In this document: positions 36,141 to 44,452 of the stretch, in pieces
Position numbering within the stretch: position 1 is the stretch's first letter
Layout of the letters: each line of letters begins with the position of its first letter
NCBI RefSeq assembly: GCF_027922045.1
Contig: NZ_BSEX01000018.1
Coordinates: 68,724 to 132,723 of the forward strand
DNA length: 64,000 nucleotides
Reading direction: 5' to 3'
Source: Microbacterium terregens
GTDB lineage: Bacteria; Pseudomonadota; Alphaproteobacteria; Sphingomonadales; Sphingomonadaceae
Notes under the pieces: generated by a model
Databases searched by the model: none
The model's input: the letters and a program-made list of their open reading frames with translations, nothing else
Told to the model about the DNA's origin: nothing
Made by a program: the position numbers and the translations under genes

Positions 36141-36194
36141 CGAGGTTTGGAGCGCGCGGCGTGCCGGCCGCGCAAGGTGGAAGGAGCGAGCCGA

Positions 36195-37172
36195 ATGGCT
36201 AAGGGAAATAGAGGCTTCGGCTCGATGTTCACCGAGAACCTCGACGACGAAAGCCAGCTGGACAAGTCGAGCCCGTCGGAGGGCATCATCGCCAGCCGCA
36301 GCCAGACGCTCGCCCGCATCGCGACGGGGAAGACCGTCGCCGATCGCACGGAGTGGGTCGACCCGGCGCGGTGCCGGCCCTGGAGGCTGCACAACCGCGA
36401 TCTGGATCATCTGAGCGAAGAGACGTGCCGCGATCTGATCGACTCGTTCCTTGCCGCCAAGAAACAGCGCATTCCCGCAATCGTCCGCCGCTTGAAGGAT
36501 GATCCGGATCATGACTTCGAGATCATCGCTGGCGTCCGGCGCTGGTGGACGGTGCGATGGCTCCGGGCGCACCACCACCCCGAATTCGACTATCTCGTCA
36601 CGATCCAGAGCGTCAGCGACGAGGAGGCGTTCCGGATCTCGGACGTCGAGAACCGTTCGCGCAAGGACATCTCGGACTGGGAGCGGGCAAAGGAATATAC
36701 GCTCGCGCTCGCCGAGTTCTACGACGGCTCCCAGGCGCAAATGGCGGAGCATCTGAAGCTCTCACGGTCGTGGCTTAGCCGCCTGCTCGACGTGGCGCGC
36801 CTACCGGACGAGATCGTCGCCGCCTTCGCCGACACCCACGACATCACCGTCAGGATCGCGCGCGACATCAAGCCGCTGTCGAACGATCCAAGGGCGCTCA
36901 CGCGGATGCGCGAGGAGGCAAAGCGGATCGCGGAGGAACGTGCCGGCGGCTTGCGGCTCAGCGGCCCGGAAGTGGCTAAACGGCTCGTTCGCGCAACGGT
37001 GGAGCCGACGCAGAAAGCGGCAGGCGAGAAGGAGGTTTGCGGGCCGAGCGGAAAGGCGATCCTGCGCTATGCCAGGGGCCGGGGCGGGGGGGTGACGATC
37101 AAGATTCCCGCCAAGCCTGCGGCAAGCAGGGCAGAGTTGCTGAAGGCCATCGAGGACCTGCTGCCGCTCTGA
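36195..37172 (+). CDS. parB: Partition protein ParB
   Basis: A 325-residue centromere-binding protein. The N-terminal ParB/Sulfiredoxin-like CTPase fold contains GVRRWW (the GERR-type CTP motif) and ENRSRKDISDWERAKEY (the second conserved box). The central helix-turn-helix is SQAQMAEHLKLSRSWLSRLL, and a basic C-terminal domain with VTIKIPAK probably dimerises. ATG 36195 is chosen for GGAAGGAG 8 bases upstream; an in-frame start at 36021 would read through two parS copies. It should load on the palindromes at 35945-36140. Confidence 0.92.
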   Translation: MAKGNRGFGSMFTENLDDESQLDKSSPSEGIIASRSQTLARIATGKTVADRTEWVDPARCRPWRLHNRDLDHLSEETCRDLIDSFLAAKKQRIPAIVRRLKDDPDHDFEIIAGVRRWWTVRWLRAHHHPEFDYLVTIQSVSDEEAFRISDVENRSRKDISDWERAKEYTLALAEFYDGSQAQMAEHLKLSRSWLSRLLDVARLPDEIVAAFADTHDITVRIARDIKPLSNDPRALTRMREEAKRIAEERAGGLRLSGPEVAKRLVRATVEPTQKAAGEKEVCGPSGKAILRYARGRGGGVTIKIPAKPAASRAELLKAIEDLLPL

Positions 37173-37229
37173 TCGGCAGCGGGGAGGTGGGCGTCCTGTC
37201 CTAGGCGGCTCCGCGCGCAGGATCGGCTG

Positions 37230-37257
37230 CCAGGGCCGGGACTCGCCCCGGCCTTGG
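37230..37257 (+). terminator. Hairpin after parB
   Basis: CCAGGGCCGGG and CCCCGGCCTTGG pair almost perfectly around a short loop, 57 bases after the parB stop. There is no T-run. It lies between the convergent parB and phospholipase genes. Confidence 0.5.
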
Positions 37258-37338
37258 CGCCACCTCTATACCGGACCCGAACCGCCGCCAGGCGCAGCCC
37301 CCTGGCAGGCAGGAGGACTTGCGCCTTCCTGCTTGCCG

Positions 37339-38427
37339 CTAGGGCGCCAGTGAGCATCCCTCCGGCACGCGCACCGGGCTGCACCGCGCCATTGCACCTT
37401 GCGGCAAGGTAATCGTGAAGTTCGTGCGCAGCGGGTTCGGCGCTCCCGGATAATAATCGGTGCTCACGGCTTGGGCGCCGCTTGCCATGGCCGCGTCGGC
37501 CTTGCTGTAGTCCCGCCTGCGCGCTTCGACGGTGTTGGCATCAGTGCGGGTACGAACGACGACGCCCTTGGCGACCCAGTTCCGGATCCGGTCGCCGTCG
37601 ACCAGCGGGTCCTGGACGATCTGGATCGCGGATTCGGGCTGGTCGTCCGGATACCAGCCGAACATCGCCCGGCCGGCGAGGGAGGGGTGGCCGGAGCGGT
37701 ACAGCTCGGACACGGCGGCACGGACATCGAGCAGCACGTAGATCCTGCCCCGCGCCGCCGACAGCGCTGGCCAGCCGCGGCTGTGCACCGCCTGGTGCAG
37801 GGTCGCGCTACCCCCGCGCACCTCGTCCGGTGTGATCAGCCGCCTGCCCGGCAGCACCGACCGGATCTCGGCGTCGAGGGCGTCGAGCAGCTCGGGATTG
37901 TCGAGGGGCAGAGGGGTGGTGATCCCCGGCCTGTCCGAAGGTGTGTCCGCTGCGTTGATCGTGATCATGATCGGCAGGTGATCGGGATGGGCGCGCGACC
38001 AGCGATCGACCTCACCCAGGCAGCGCACCAGTGTCGGGCAGGTGCTCAGATAATCCACATCCGGGATATGGAAGACCTTGAACCCCGGCTTGAGCATTGC
38101 CTCTCGGTCGAAGACGGTACGCTCACCCGCCGCACGCGCCCAGGCTTCGCCCTTCGGGTCTGCGTAACGCCCGCCCTGCGGGTCGGCGAAGATGTCGAGT
38201 TCGAGCTGGCGGATGCCTGCATCGAGCTGCTGCGCAAGCGGCAGGTGATAATAATCGAGCCCGTCCGCCAGCTTCGGCTCGATTGCCCGGATCTTCGCCA
38301 TCACTGCGGCAGGGATGCGCGCCTTGAAGCTGTTGTGTGACCCCACAATCTGAACGTCGTTCATCGCGCGGGGGCCTGCGCTGCCGCCGACAACCAGTGC
38401 CGCGGCTGCAAGAAGGAGTGCTTTCAC
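37339..38427 (-). CDS. Exported calcium-dependent phosphoinositide-type phospholipase C
   Basis: A 362-residue protein of the bacterial Ca2+-dependent PI-PLC-like family. Visible motifs are the signal peptide (VKALLLAAAALVVGG), QIVGSHNSF with a catalytic His near residue 29, the metal-ligand segment RQLELDIFADPQGG, FKVFHIPDVDY with the second His, and LPIMITINA. It should split phosphodiesters such as inositol phospholipids or glycerophosphodiesters outside the cytoplasm. The GTG start is 2 bases from the stop of the TBDR upstream, so they are one operon. An 11-bp-period Pho-like repeat lies before that TBDR. Confidence 0.82.
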   Translation of the reverse strand: MKALLLAAAALVVGGSAGPRAMNDVQIVGSHNSFKARIPAAVMAKIRAIEPKLADGLDYYHLPLAQQLDAGIRQLELDIFADPQGGRYADPKGEAWARAAGERTVFDREAMLKPGFKVFHIPDVDYLSTCPTLVRCLGEVDRWSRAHPDHLPIMITINAADTPSDRPGITTPLPLDNPELLDALDAEIRSVLPGRRLITPDEVRGGSATLHQAVHSRGWPALSAARGRIYVLLDVRAAVSELYRSGHPSLAGRAMFGWYPDDQPESAIQIVQDPLVDGDRIRNWVAKGVVVRTRTDANTVEARRRDYSKADAAMASGAQAVSTDYYPGAPNPLRTNFTITLPQGAMARCSPVRVPEGCSLAP

Positions 38428-38429
38428 CC

Positions 38430-41060
38430 TCAGAACTCCGTCCGCACGCCGAACAAGATGGTGCGACCCCAATAGTTGATCTCACCATAACGAAGTTCAT
38501 CGTCATTGTAGCTGTACTGTTTCGCGCCAGCGATGTTGATCGCTTCCAGGCTCAGCATCGTCTTTTCGCTCAGTCGGAACGAAAGGTTTCCGTCCAACGA
38601 TCCAAATGCATCGACATAAGTGGGAGCCTGGGTCGTGCTGCCCGTGCCCGCGAGATACTTGTCCCGCCACACGTAAGACAGGCGCGCGGAGAAGGGACCG
38701 TAGTCATAGAAGCCGACGATGTTGAAGCTGTTCTTGGAAAGACCGATCAGCTGATCCTCGATCGGCCGGGCGCCGGCGGTGTAGTTCGCCTCGACGGAGG
38801 TGTGGGTGTAGGAGGCCTGTACCCCCAGGCCGTCGAACGGCGCGGGCAGGAAGTCGAACACCTGGTTGTAGGCCGCTTCCAATCCATAGACCTTGGCATC
38901 GCCGCCGTTGACCTGGGTGCTCAGCAGCACCGTGCCGCGTCCCGGGATCTCGACGTTGATGTTCTGGGCGGTGATGTAATCGTCCATCGCCTTGTAGAAC
39001 AGCGCACCGGTGAGCGAGCCCTTGCGGCTGAAATACCATTCCAGCGAGCCGTCGAACTGGGTCGCGAGGAACGGCTGCAGTTCCGGGTTGCCGCCGCTCG
39101 CAGTCGGTGCGTCGGTGGAGACGCTGATCTGCGGGGCGCTTTGGGTGACGTTCGGCCGGGTCAGCACGCGACTGGCCGCAAGACGCCCCACCAGGGTCGG
39201 GCTGAGTTCCGCGCGCAGGTTGAAGCTCGGCAGCCAGTTGTTGAAGGTCTGCGGGAAGCTTGCCGGCGTCGGAGCGGTGCCGATGGTGAGCGTGCCGCTC
39301 GCCACCTGGTCGGTATGCACGTATCGCACGCCCAGGTTGCCGGTGACGTCGATCCCGCCCAGTACAAAGCCGTAATCGGCGCGCACATAGCCGCTCGCCG
39401 TCTCTTCCGTAACGACATAGGAGGCGCGCTGGTCGGCCGGGGTGAGGGGAGCGTTCGCCACCGCATCGGTGAAGAAGGCGTCGTAGAAGGCGCTGGTGAT
39501 CGGCACGACCCAATGGCGTGGGGCGTTGCCCGACACGCCGCGCAGGAAGTTGTCAAAGGGCATCGCTTCGTAGCCGTTCGGCAGGCTCGTCAGCGGGGTT
39601 CCTGCTGCCGGCGTCACGTTGAAGTCGCGGCGTCGATAGTCGCGCTTGCGCCAATGATATTCACCGCCGGCCGCAATCTTCGTCAGGAAGCCGCTCATCT
39701 CGCGACCCACGTCCAGGCGGGCGTAGGTGTCCCAATCCTTGCTGTTCTTGGGCGCGATGTTGAACGGATAGAGGACGTAGTTCGCAGGGTCGGTGACATC
39801 GACGGGCGTAGTGAAGGTCGGGATCACCTTGTATCCGCCCGACGCATCGTAGGTGAGCGGGGCGAGGAACATCGCGCGGCTGCGCACCGTGCCTTCGGCA
39901 TAGCTCGGGTGGAAGCTGTGGGCGTACGACCAGTTGACGTTGCCGGAGATGTCCCAGCCCTCGGGCCGCCAGTTCTGCTTGAGGCCGACGGTGATCAGGT
40001 CGTGACGGTTGAGGCTGTACTCGCGCGAGGCCATGAAGCGTACGTTGTTGATCGTCGCCCCGACTACGGTTTTGCCATCGAGTTTGACCGAACCCGGCAC
40101 GATCGAGGTGCCCGGATCGTCCGGGTAGATGTCGAGGCCATATTCGTCATAGGCGACGTCGAGCCGGGTCGCGAGCACGTCCAGCGTCGTCTCCAGTTCG
40201 GCTGTGGGCCGCCATTGAGCCGAGACGATGCCGGAGAGGCGCTTGCGCTCTTCGGTCTCGACGGTCGGACGGGTTCGGGTCGGGGTGTAATAGCCCCTGC
40301 CAAGGTCTGCGACGAACTTGTCGAGGTTCCAGCCGGCCTGGTACCAGCGGTCGTTGCGGACCTCCTTGCCCCAATATTGCCCGCCGATCAGGACACCGAG
40401 TGTCTCGTCGGCGGTGGTGAAGCTGGTGAGACCGGTGGCGTTCGGCTTCACCTTCTCCGCCAGCGTCGTGTAGGTGCCCCGCAGGTTGAGCGTGGTCTTG
40501 GTTCCGATATCCAGCGGGTGGAAGGTCTTCACGTCGATGTTTCCGCCCAGCGCGCCTTCCGTCATGTCGGCGGTCGGGGTCTTCACTACGTCGATCTGAG
40601 CGACGAGTTCGGCCGGCAGCATCTCGAACCGGAACTGACGGCCGTTGGCGCCGCCATTCTCGATCAGGTCGTTGATCGCGATCGAGCGGCCGTTCAGCAG
40701 CGTGTTCTGGAATTGCGGTCCCAAGCCACGCACCGTGACGTACAGCCCTTCTCCGCGCGGGCGGGTGATGGCGACGCCGGAGACCAGTTGCAGTGCCTCC
40801 GCAACGTTCTGAGCAGGGAATTTGCCGATCTCGGTCGAGTTGATCGAGTCCACGCCATAGGATGCCTGCCGCTTCGTTTCCGTGGCTGCGGCCAGGCTGC
40901 GCGCATAGGAGCCGGTCACGACGATTTCCTCCGGCTCCGCTTCGGTCGCGGCCGGCTCGGTCTCCCCGGCGGTGGTTTGCGCAAGGGCGGGCTCGATCAA
41001 CCCGAGCGCAAGCAGGGTAAAGGGCAGCGTGGCCCGAAGCGGGCGTTGGCGTAGCGACAT
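38430..41060 (-). CDS. TonB-dependent receptor coupled to the phospholipase
   Basis: An 876-residue TBDR: signal peptide cut near ALAQ (about residue 27), TonB-box-like EEIVVTGSY, the plug with FPAQNVAEALQLVSG and VRGLGPQFQNTLLNGR, and a barrel ending RTILFGVRTEF. It is separated from the phospholipase gene by 2 bases, so both are made together. The ligand may be a phosphorylated product such as an inositol or glycerol phosphate, or the phosphodiester itself; this is inferred from the partner enzyme. The promoter region (233 bases to the next gene) contains the PhoB-like direct repeat. Confidence 0.88.
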   Translation of the reverse strand: MSLRQRPLRATLPFTLLALGLIEPALAQTTAGETEPAATEAEPEEIVVTGSYARSLAAATETKRQASYGVDSINSTEIGKFPAQNVAEALQLVSGVAITRPRGEGLYVTVRGLGPQFQNTLLNGRSIAINDLIENGGANGRQFRFEMLPAELVAQIDVVKTPTADMTEGALGGNIDVKTFHPLDIGTKTTLNLRGTYTTLAEKVKPNATGLTSFTTADETLGVLIGGQYWGKEVRNDRWYQAGWNLDKFVADLGRGYYTPTRTRPTVETEERKRLSGIVSAQWRPTAELETTLDVLATRLDVAYDEYGLDIYPDDPGTSIVPGSVKLDGKTVVGATINNVRFMASREYSLNRHDLITVGLKQNWRPEGWDISGNVNWSYAHSFHPSYAEGTVRSRAMFLAPLTYDASGGYKVIPTFTTPVDVTDPANYVLYPFNIAPKNSKDWDTYARLDVGREMSGFLTKIAAGGEYHWRKRDYRRRDFNVTPAAGTPLTSLPNGYEAMPFDNFLRGVSGNAPRHWVVPITSAFYDAFFTDAVANAPLTPADQRASYVVTEETASGYVRADYGFVLGGIDVTGNLGVRYVHTDQVASGTLTIGTAPTPASFPQTFNNWLPSFNLRAELSPTLVGRLAASRVLTRPNVTQSAPQISVSTDAPTASGGNPELQPFLATQFDGSLEWYFSRKGSLTGALFYKAMDDYITAQNINVEIPGRGTVLLSTQVNGGDAKVYGLEAAYNQVFDFLPAPFDGLGVQASYTHTSVEANYTAGARPIEDQLIGLSKNSFNIVGFYDYGPFSARLSYVWRDKYLAGTGSTTQAPTYVDAFGSLDGNLSFRLSEKTMLSLEAINIAGAKQYSYNDDELRYGEINYWGRTILFGVRTEF

Positions 41061-41140
41061 CTCGTAGATCTCCCCCTCCGGCGCGGCAGCGTCGGCGAGG
41101 TGCCTGTGGGAGCGAATTGTTGCGCGGGGAGGGCGTGGTT

Positions 41141-41157
41141 GTTACGCCAAAGTTACG
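41141..41157 (-). promoter_or_regulatory. PhoB-box-like direct repeat before the TBDR-phospholipase operon
   Basis: On the minus strand it reads CGTAACTTTGGCGTAAC: two perfect CGTAAC units 11 bases apart, 81 bases before the TBDR start and in its orientation. The period equals that of Pho boxes, and CGTAAC resembles the TGTCAT/TGTAAC half-sites known in alphaproteobacteria. The flanking AAC is shared with the site at 47474-47490. Confidence 0.6.
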
Positions 41158-41293
41158 TTCCTGCGGCGTTGAAGAGGCACCTGAACGCGCAAAGTCGCTG
41201 TGACGGCCGAGAAAGGTCCGGCTGCGATGTGCCGGCGGCCGTGCAATGCCGAGGACCTCTCAGGTCACGCAAGCAACGCTCGGCTTTCCTTGC

Positions 41294-42745
41294 CTATAGC
41301 CAGAAGCGTTTCGCATCCACGAGCGCATCATATGCCTCTGCGGCGGCCCCGATCAGCGCCTTTCTCTTCCCCTTTCCCAGGAGAGCGTCGGCTTCGGGAT
41401 CGTCTCCGATCCCCAGCCTTGAGATCACCTCCGGGGCGGTAGCGAGGTCGTTCAGGGCGCCAAGCTGGTCCTGCAGCTCCTCCAGCGCACCGACGAAGTT
41501 CTGATAGCGGCGGCGCCTCGCTTCAAACAGGGCCGAGAAGAACTCGCTCGCATACCGCAGCTTCTTGGCACTCTTGCGGAGCTCATGCCGGGTTTCATCG
41601 TCCATCTTCGCGAGATGGCGGCCCTGCTTCTTCACCGCTTTCCGGAAGCGCTCCAGCGCCGTGGCCGCGAAATCCCGTACCGGTTCGTTGCGACGGTCCT
41701 GCGTGCTGGCGGCCAGCAGCCAGGGGCCATCGGTGAGCCATTGCGTCAGATCCAGCATGAGCCGGCGCACGCGCCCTGAGCAGAGCGCAGCATCCACATG
41801 GGCATAGGCCTCTTCGCGCGCCGTTCGAATTCGCTCGTGCAACGCTCCCGCGGGGGCGCGGCCGAGGAGCACGTCCAGGTCCCGTGCATGTCCCAGTTCG
41901 CCCGCTAGCCAACGCAAGTCCTCACGGAATGGGTCGGCGCTGGAGTCGGCGGAGAACAGTGGCTTGAAGATCGAGAAGGCAGACCGGAGGCGACGCAGCG
42001 CGACACGTGCCTGGTGCAGCGCTTCCGGAGTGGGATCCGCGAGGAGGACAGCCTCGTTCAGCCGGAACTGCCGCAGGCATGCCTGGGCAATATGCTGAAA
42101 AGCCTGCGCGGCGGTCATCCCCGCATCCAGCGCGACCGGCTCGGCCTTGAAGACCGAGCGCGCGGGCTCCGCCAGACGGTAGCCGCGCTCCGCCTTGGTG
42201 AGGACGCCCAGCCGGACGGGAACGATGTCGTCGATCTTCCTGGCCAGAGCGAACAGCGCGGCGGGCGCGCCCTCCTTCAGCTCCAGCTCCAGTTCGCAGA
42301 TCGCATCCCGGCGATCCTCCCCGAGGACCTCGCCACGATCGAGCACGACCTCGATCTCGGCGTCGTCTTGAGTGACGACCCAGGCGCGGCGTTCGACATG
42401 GACCTCGAACTGGGGCGTGATCGCCTGGATTCGGTCTCCGAGCAACGCCTTCACCGGCGAGGAGTCGTCCAGGATCGGCGCGTCCCCGTCGACCGGCGTC
42501 TCCCATTCGGATCGTGCGAACAGGCCCGTGTTTCCCGCACCGTCCGCTTTGACGGTCTGGATGCGCTCGTCTCCTGCCGCGCGGATCCGTAAGGAGGCTC
42601 CGGCTTGCGCAAGGTCCTGCTCGGGCGTGTCGTGATAGACGGCGCGCATCTGGCGGATCTTGGGGGTCTGGGGCAGGATACCGGCTGCTTCCAAAGCATC
42701 TGCGGCGGCCCCGGTCAGGTCGAGCTTCAATTCAACTTCACGCAC
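41294..42745 (-). CDS. CYTH-CHAD domain protein
   Basis: A 483-residue cytoplasmic protein. The N-terminal CYTH (triphosphate tunnel) domain begins with EVELKL (the ExExK signature) and covers about 1-200. The CHAD domain (about 215-460) is an alpha-helical, basic domain with HQARVALRRLRSAF and HELRKSAKKLRYASEFF and its conserved His/Arg/Lys. CHAD binds polyphosphate and CYTH members are often tripolyphosphatases (established for the families). GTG 42745 is the first start that keeps the CYTH motif intact; no ATG is available in frame nearby. It lies between two phosphate-scavenging operons. Confidence 0.85.
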   Translation of the reverse strand: MREVELKLDLTGAAADALEAAGILPQTPKIRQMRAVYHDTPEQDLAQAGASLRIRAAGDERIQTVKADGAGNTGLFARSEWETPVDGDAPILDDSSPVKALLGDRIQAITPQFEVHVERRAWVVTQDDAEIEVVLDRGEVLGEDRRDAICELELELKEGAPAALFALARKIDDIVPVRLGVLTKAERGYRLAEPARSVFKAEPVALDAGMTAAQAFQHIAQACLRQFRLNEAVLLADPTPEALHQARVALRRLRSAFSIFKPLFSADSSADPFREDLRWLAGELGHARDLDVLLGRAPAGALHERIRTAREEAYAHVDAALCSGRVRRLMLDLTQWLTDGPWLLAASTQDRRNEPVRDFAATALERFRKAVKKQGRHLAKMDDETRHELRKSAKKLRYASEFFSALFEARRRRYQNFVGALEELQDQLGALNDLATAPEVISRLGIGDDPEADALLGKGKRKALIGAAAEAYDALVDAKRFWL

Positions 42746-42933
42746 CCGGAACTGCCCTTTTCGTTGAAGTCGGTCCTGCGACGTAGCCAGGCGCGTGCCA
42801 TTGTGGCCCGGTCTGCTGCTGAAGCGACAACGATGCGCGTGCGGAAATGTGCCCAGCACCTGAGGGCAGGGGGGCAAAGGATCGTTCGGTCTGGGTGAAC
42901 CCGCGTGCTGCCGCGCGGGAGCAGCGTCCTCCG

Positions 42934-42962
42934 CTGCCGACCGGCGACACGCCGGCCGGCAG
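42934..42962 (-). terminator. Hairpin after phoA
   Basis: CTGCCG...CGGCAG and CCGGCG...CGCCGG form a 12-pair stem with one mismatch around the loop ACA, 7 bases beyond the phoA stop on the minus strand. No T-run. The rest of the 224-base gap to the CYTH-CHAD start shows no motif I recognise. Confidence 0.5.
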
Positions 42963-42969
42963 AGAAGCC

Positions 42970-44376
42970 TTACCGCAAGCCTAACGCGTCGCGGATGATG
43001 TAGTGGAGGTCGGTCTGGTCGAGCAGGCCGCTCACGTTCACCGCGCGCGGGCCATAGGCAGCGATGCGCAGCTGGGTGCCGGTATGCCCCTGGGAGCCTT
43101 CCTCGGCAGTGCCGTAGTTGACCGTCATCACGCCACCTTCGCGCGTGTTGAGCGCGGCGGTGAGGCCCGGCGCACGCGTGCCGTTGCCGACGATCTGGCT
43201 GGTGTGAGCATGGTCGGCGGTAACGATCACCAGCGTGTGGCCGTCGGCCTTGGCGAACTCCAGCGCGACCTGCACCGCCTCGTCCAGGTCGACGGTTTCG
43301 CCGATCTGACCGCAGGGGTTGGCGGCATGATCTTCCTTGTCGATCGACGCGCCCTCGATCTGCAGGAAGAAGCCCTTGGGCTTGTCCTTGAGCAGCGCGA
43401 TTGCCTTTTGCGTCATCGCCGCCAGCGTCGGGGTGGTTGCGGTGCGCGCGGCATTCGGCTGGCAGGTGACCGCCGGCTTGCCGAGGTTGCCGTGGAAGCT
43501 GGCCTTGGGTCCGGTCCAGCGCACCGGCATGTTGCCCGGCGCGAACAGGCCGATCAGCGGCTGCTTGTCGTCGGCCCGGGTGACTGCGTCCAGCTCGGCC
43601 GCGGTGCGCACCACGCGGAACCCGCGGGCCTGCGCCTGCTGGAAGAGCGTCTTGCCCTTCCACTTGCCGGCCTTTGCCGCCTCCTCGAAGCTTTCGGCGC
43701 CGCCGCCCAGCACCAGGTCGGCGCGCGTGTCGAGCAGCTGCTCGGTGATCGAGCCCGCGCCGCCCTTCTCCAGTGCGTTCTGCGGGCAGCTCTTGCTGGT
43801 TTCCGCCGGGGCGAAGCAGTTGCGCTGGAGGACGTGCGCGATCTGTGCGCCCGGCGTGGCGTCCTGGATCGCCGCGGTGGAAACGTCGCCGGTGGCATAG
43901 CCTGCCGCCTTGGCGCGCTCGATCAGCGTCTGGTGGGGCTTGCCGTGGATGTCGACCCCGATCGCGCCATTGTAGCTCTTTACCCCCGATGCCCAGGCGG
44001 TGGCGGACGCGGCGCTGTCGGTGACGTAGTTCGGCTTGCCCGTCTTCCGATCGAGCGAATAATGCGTGTACTGGCCGGTGAAGGGCAGGGCATCGATGCC
44101 CTTGAAATAGCCGCCAGCTCCTTCGGCATAGTTGCGCGCGACCGTGATCTCGGAATCGCCCATGCCGTCGCCGATCAGCAGGATGACGTTGCGCACCACG
44201 CCGTCGGCGCGGAGCTTCGCATAGGTCTCGCGCATGTCGCCCTGCAGCCGCCGCGCACCCCCGGGCTCACGCACGTCCCCGCGCGCCGCGCGCGACAGAT
44301 CGGGTGCTGCGTCCTGGGCGACGGCGGATTGGCTGGCGAGGGCAGCGAGCGCTGCGGCGACGATGCGCGTTTTCAT
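42970..44376 (-). CDS. phoA: Periplasmic alkaline phosphatase (PhoA family)
   Basis: A 468-residue metal-dependent phosphomonoesterase. Signal peptide [14 protein letters not shown] cut near AVAQ. Metal and catalytic segments: [11 protein letters not shown] (Asp ligand), [10 protein letters not shown] with the phosphorylated Ser, [14 protein letters not shown], and [10 protein letters not shown] with Asp/His ligands near the C-terminus. The ATG at 44376 matches a normal signal peptide; an in-frame start 12 codons upstream would add a charged tail. It lies 76 bases after the TBDR on the same strand, so likely one operon. Phosphate released from organic esters would be used under phosphate starvation. 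Confidence 0.92.
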   Translation of the reverse strand: MKTRIVAAALAALASQSAVAQDAAPDLSRAARGDVREPGGARRLQGDMRETYAKLRADGVVRNVILLIGDGMGDSEITVARNYAEGAGGYFKGIDALPFTGQYTHYSLDRKTGKPNYVTDSAASATAWASGVKSYNGAIGVDIHGKPHQTLIERAKAAGYATGDVSTAAIQDATPGAQIAHVLQRNCFAPAETSKSCPQNALEKGGAGSITEQLLDTRADLVLGGGAESFEEAAKAGKWKGKTLFQQAQARGFRVVRTAAELDAVTRADDKQPLIGLFAPGNMPVRWTGPKASFHGNLGKPAVTCQPNAARTATTPTLAAMTQKAIALLKDKPKGFFLQIEGASIDKEDHAANPCGQIGETVDLDEAVQVALEFAKADGHTLVIVTADHAHTSQIVGNGTRAPGLTAALNTREGGVMTVNYGTAEEGSQGHTGTQLRIAAYGPRAVNVSGLLDQTDLHYIIRDALGLR

Positions 44377-44452
44377 GATGGGGGTACTCCGGGGAAGAAA
44401 CTGAGCAGGCATGGCCGCTCCCCCGCCGCGCCGCGACGAGGGAGCGTAGCGA

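Noticed and set aside
36518..36528. CGAGATCATCG inside parB resembling an iteron
   Set aside because: Only 11 of 15 bases agree, and the bases are explained by the conserved FEIIAG codons. Unlike the repA copy, the flanks do not match.
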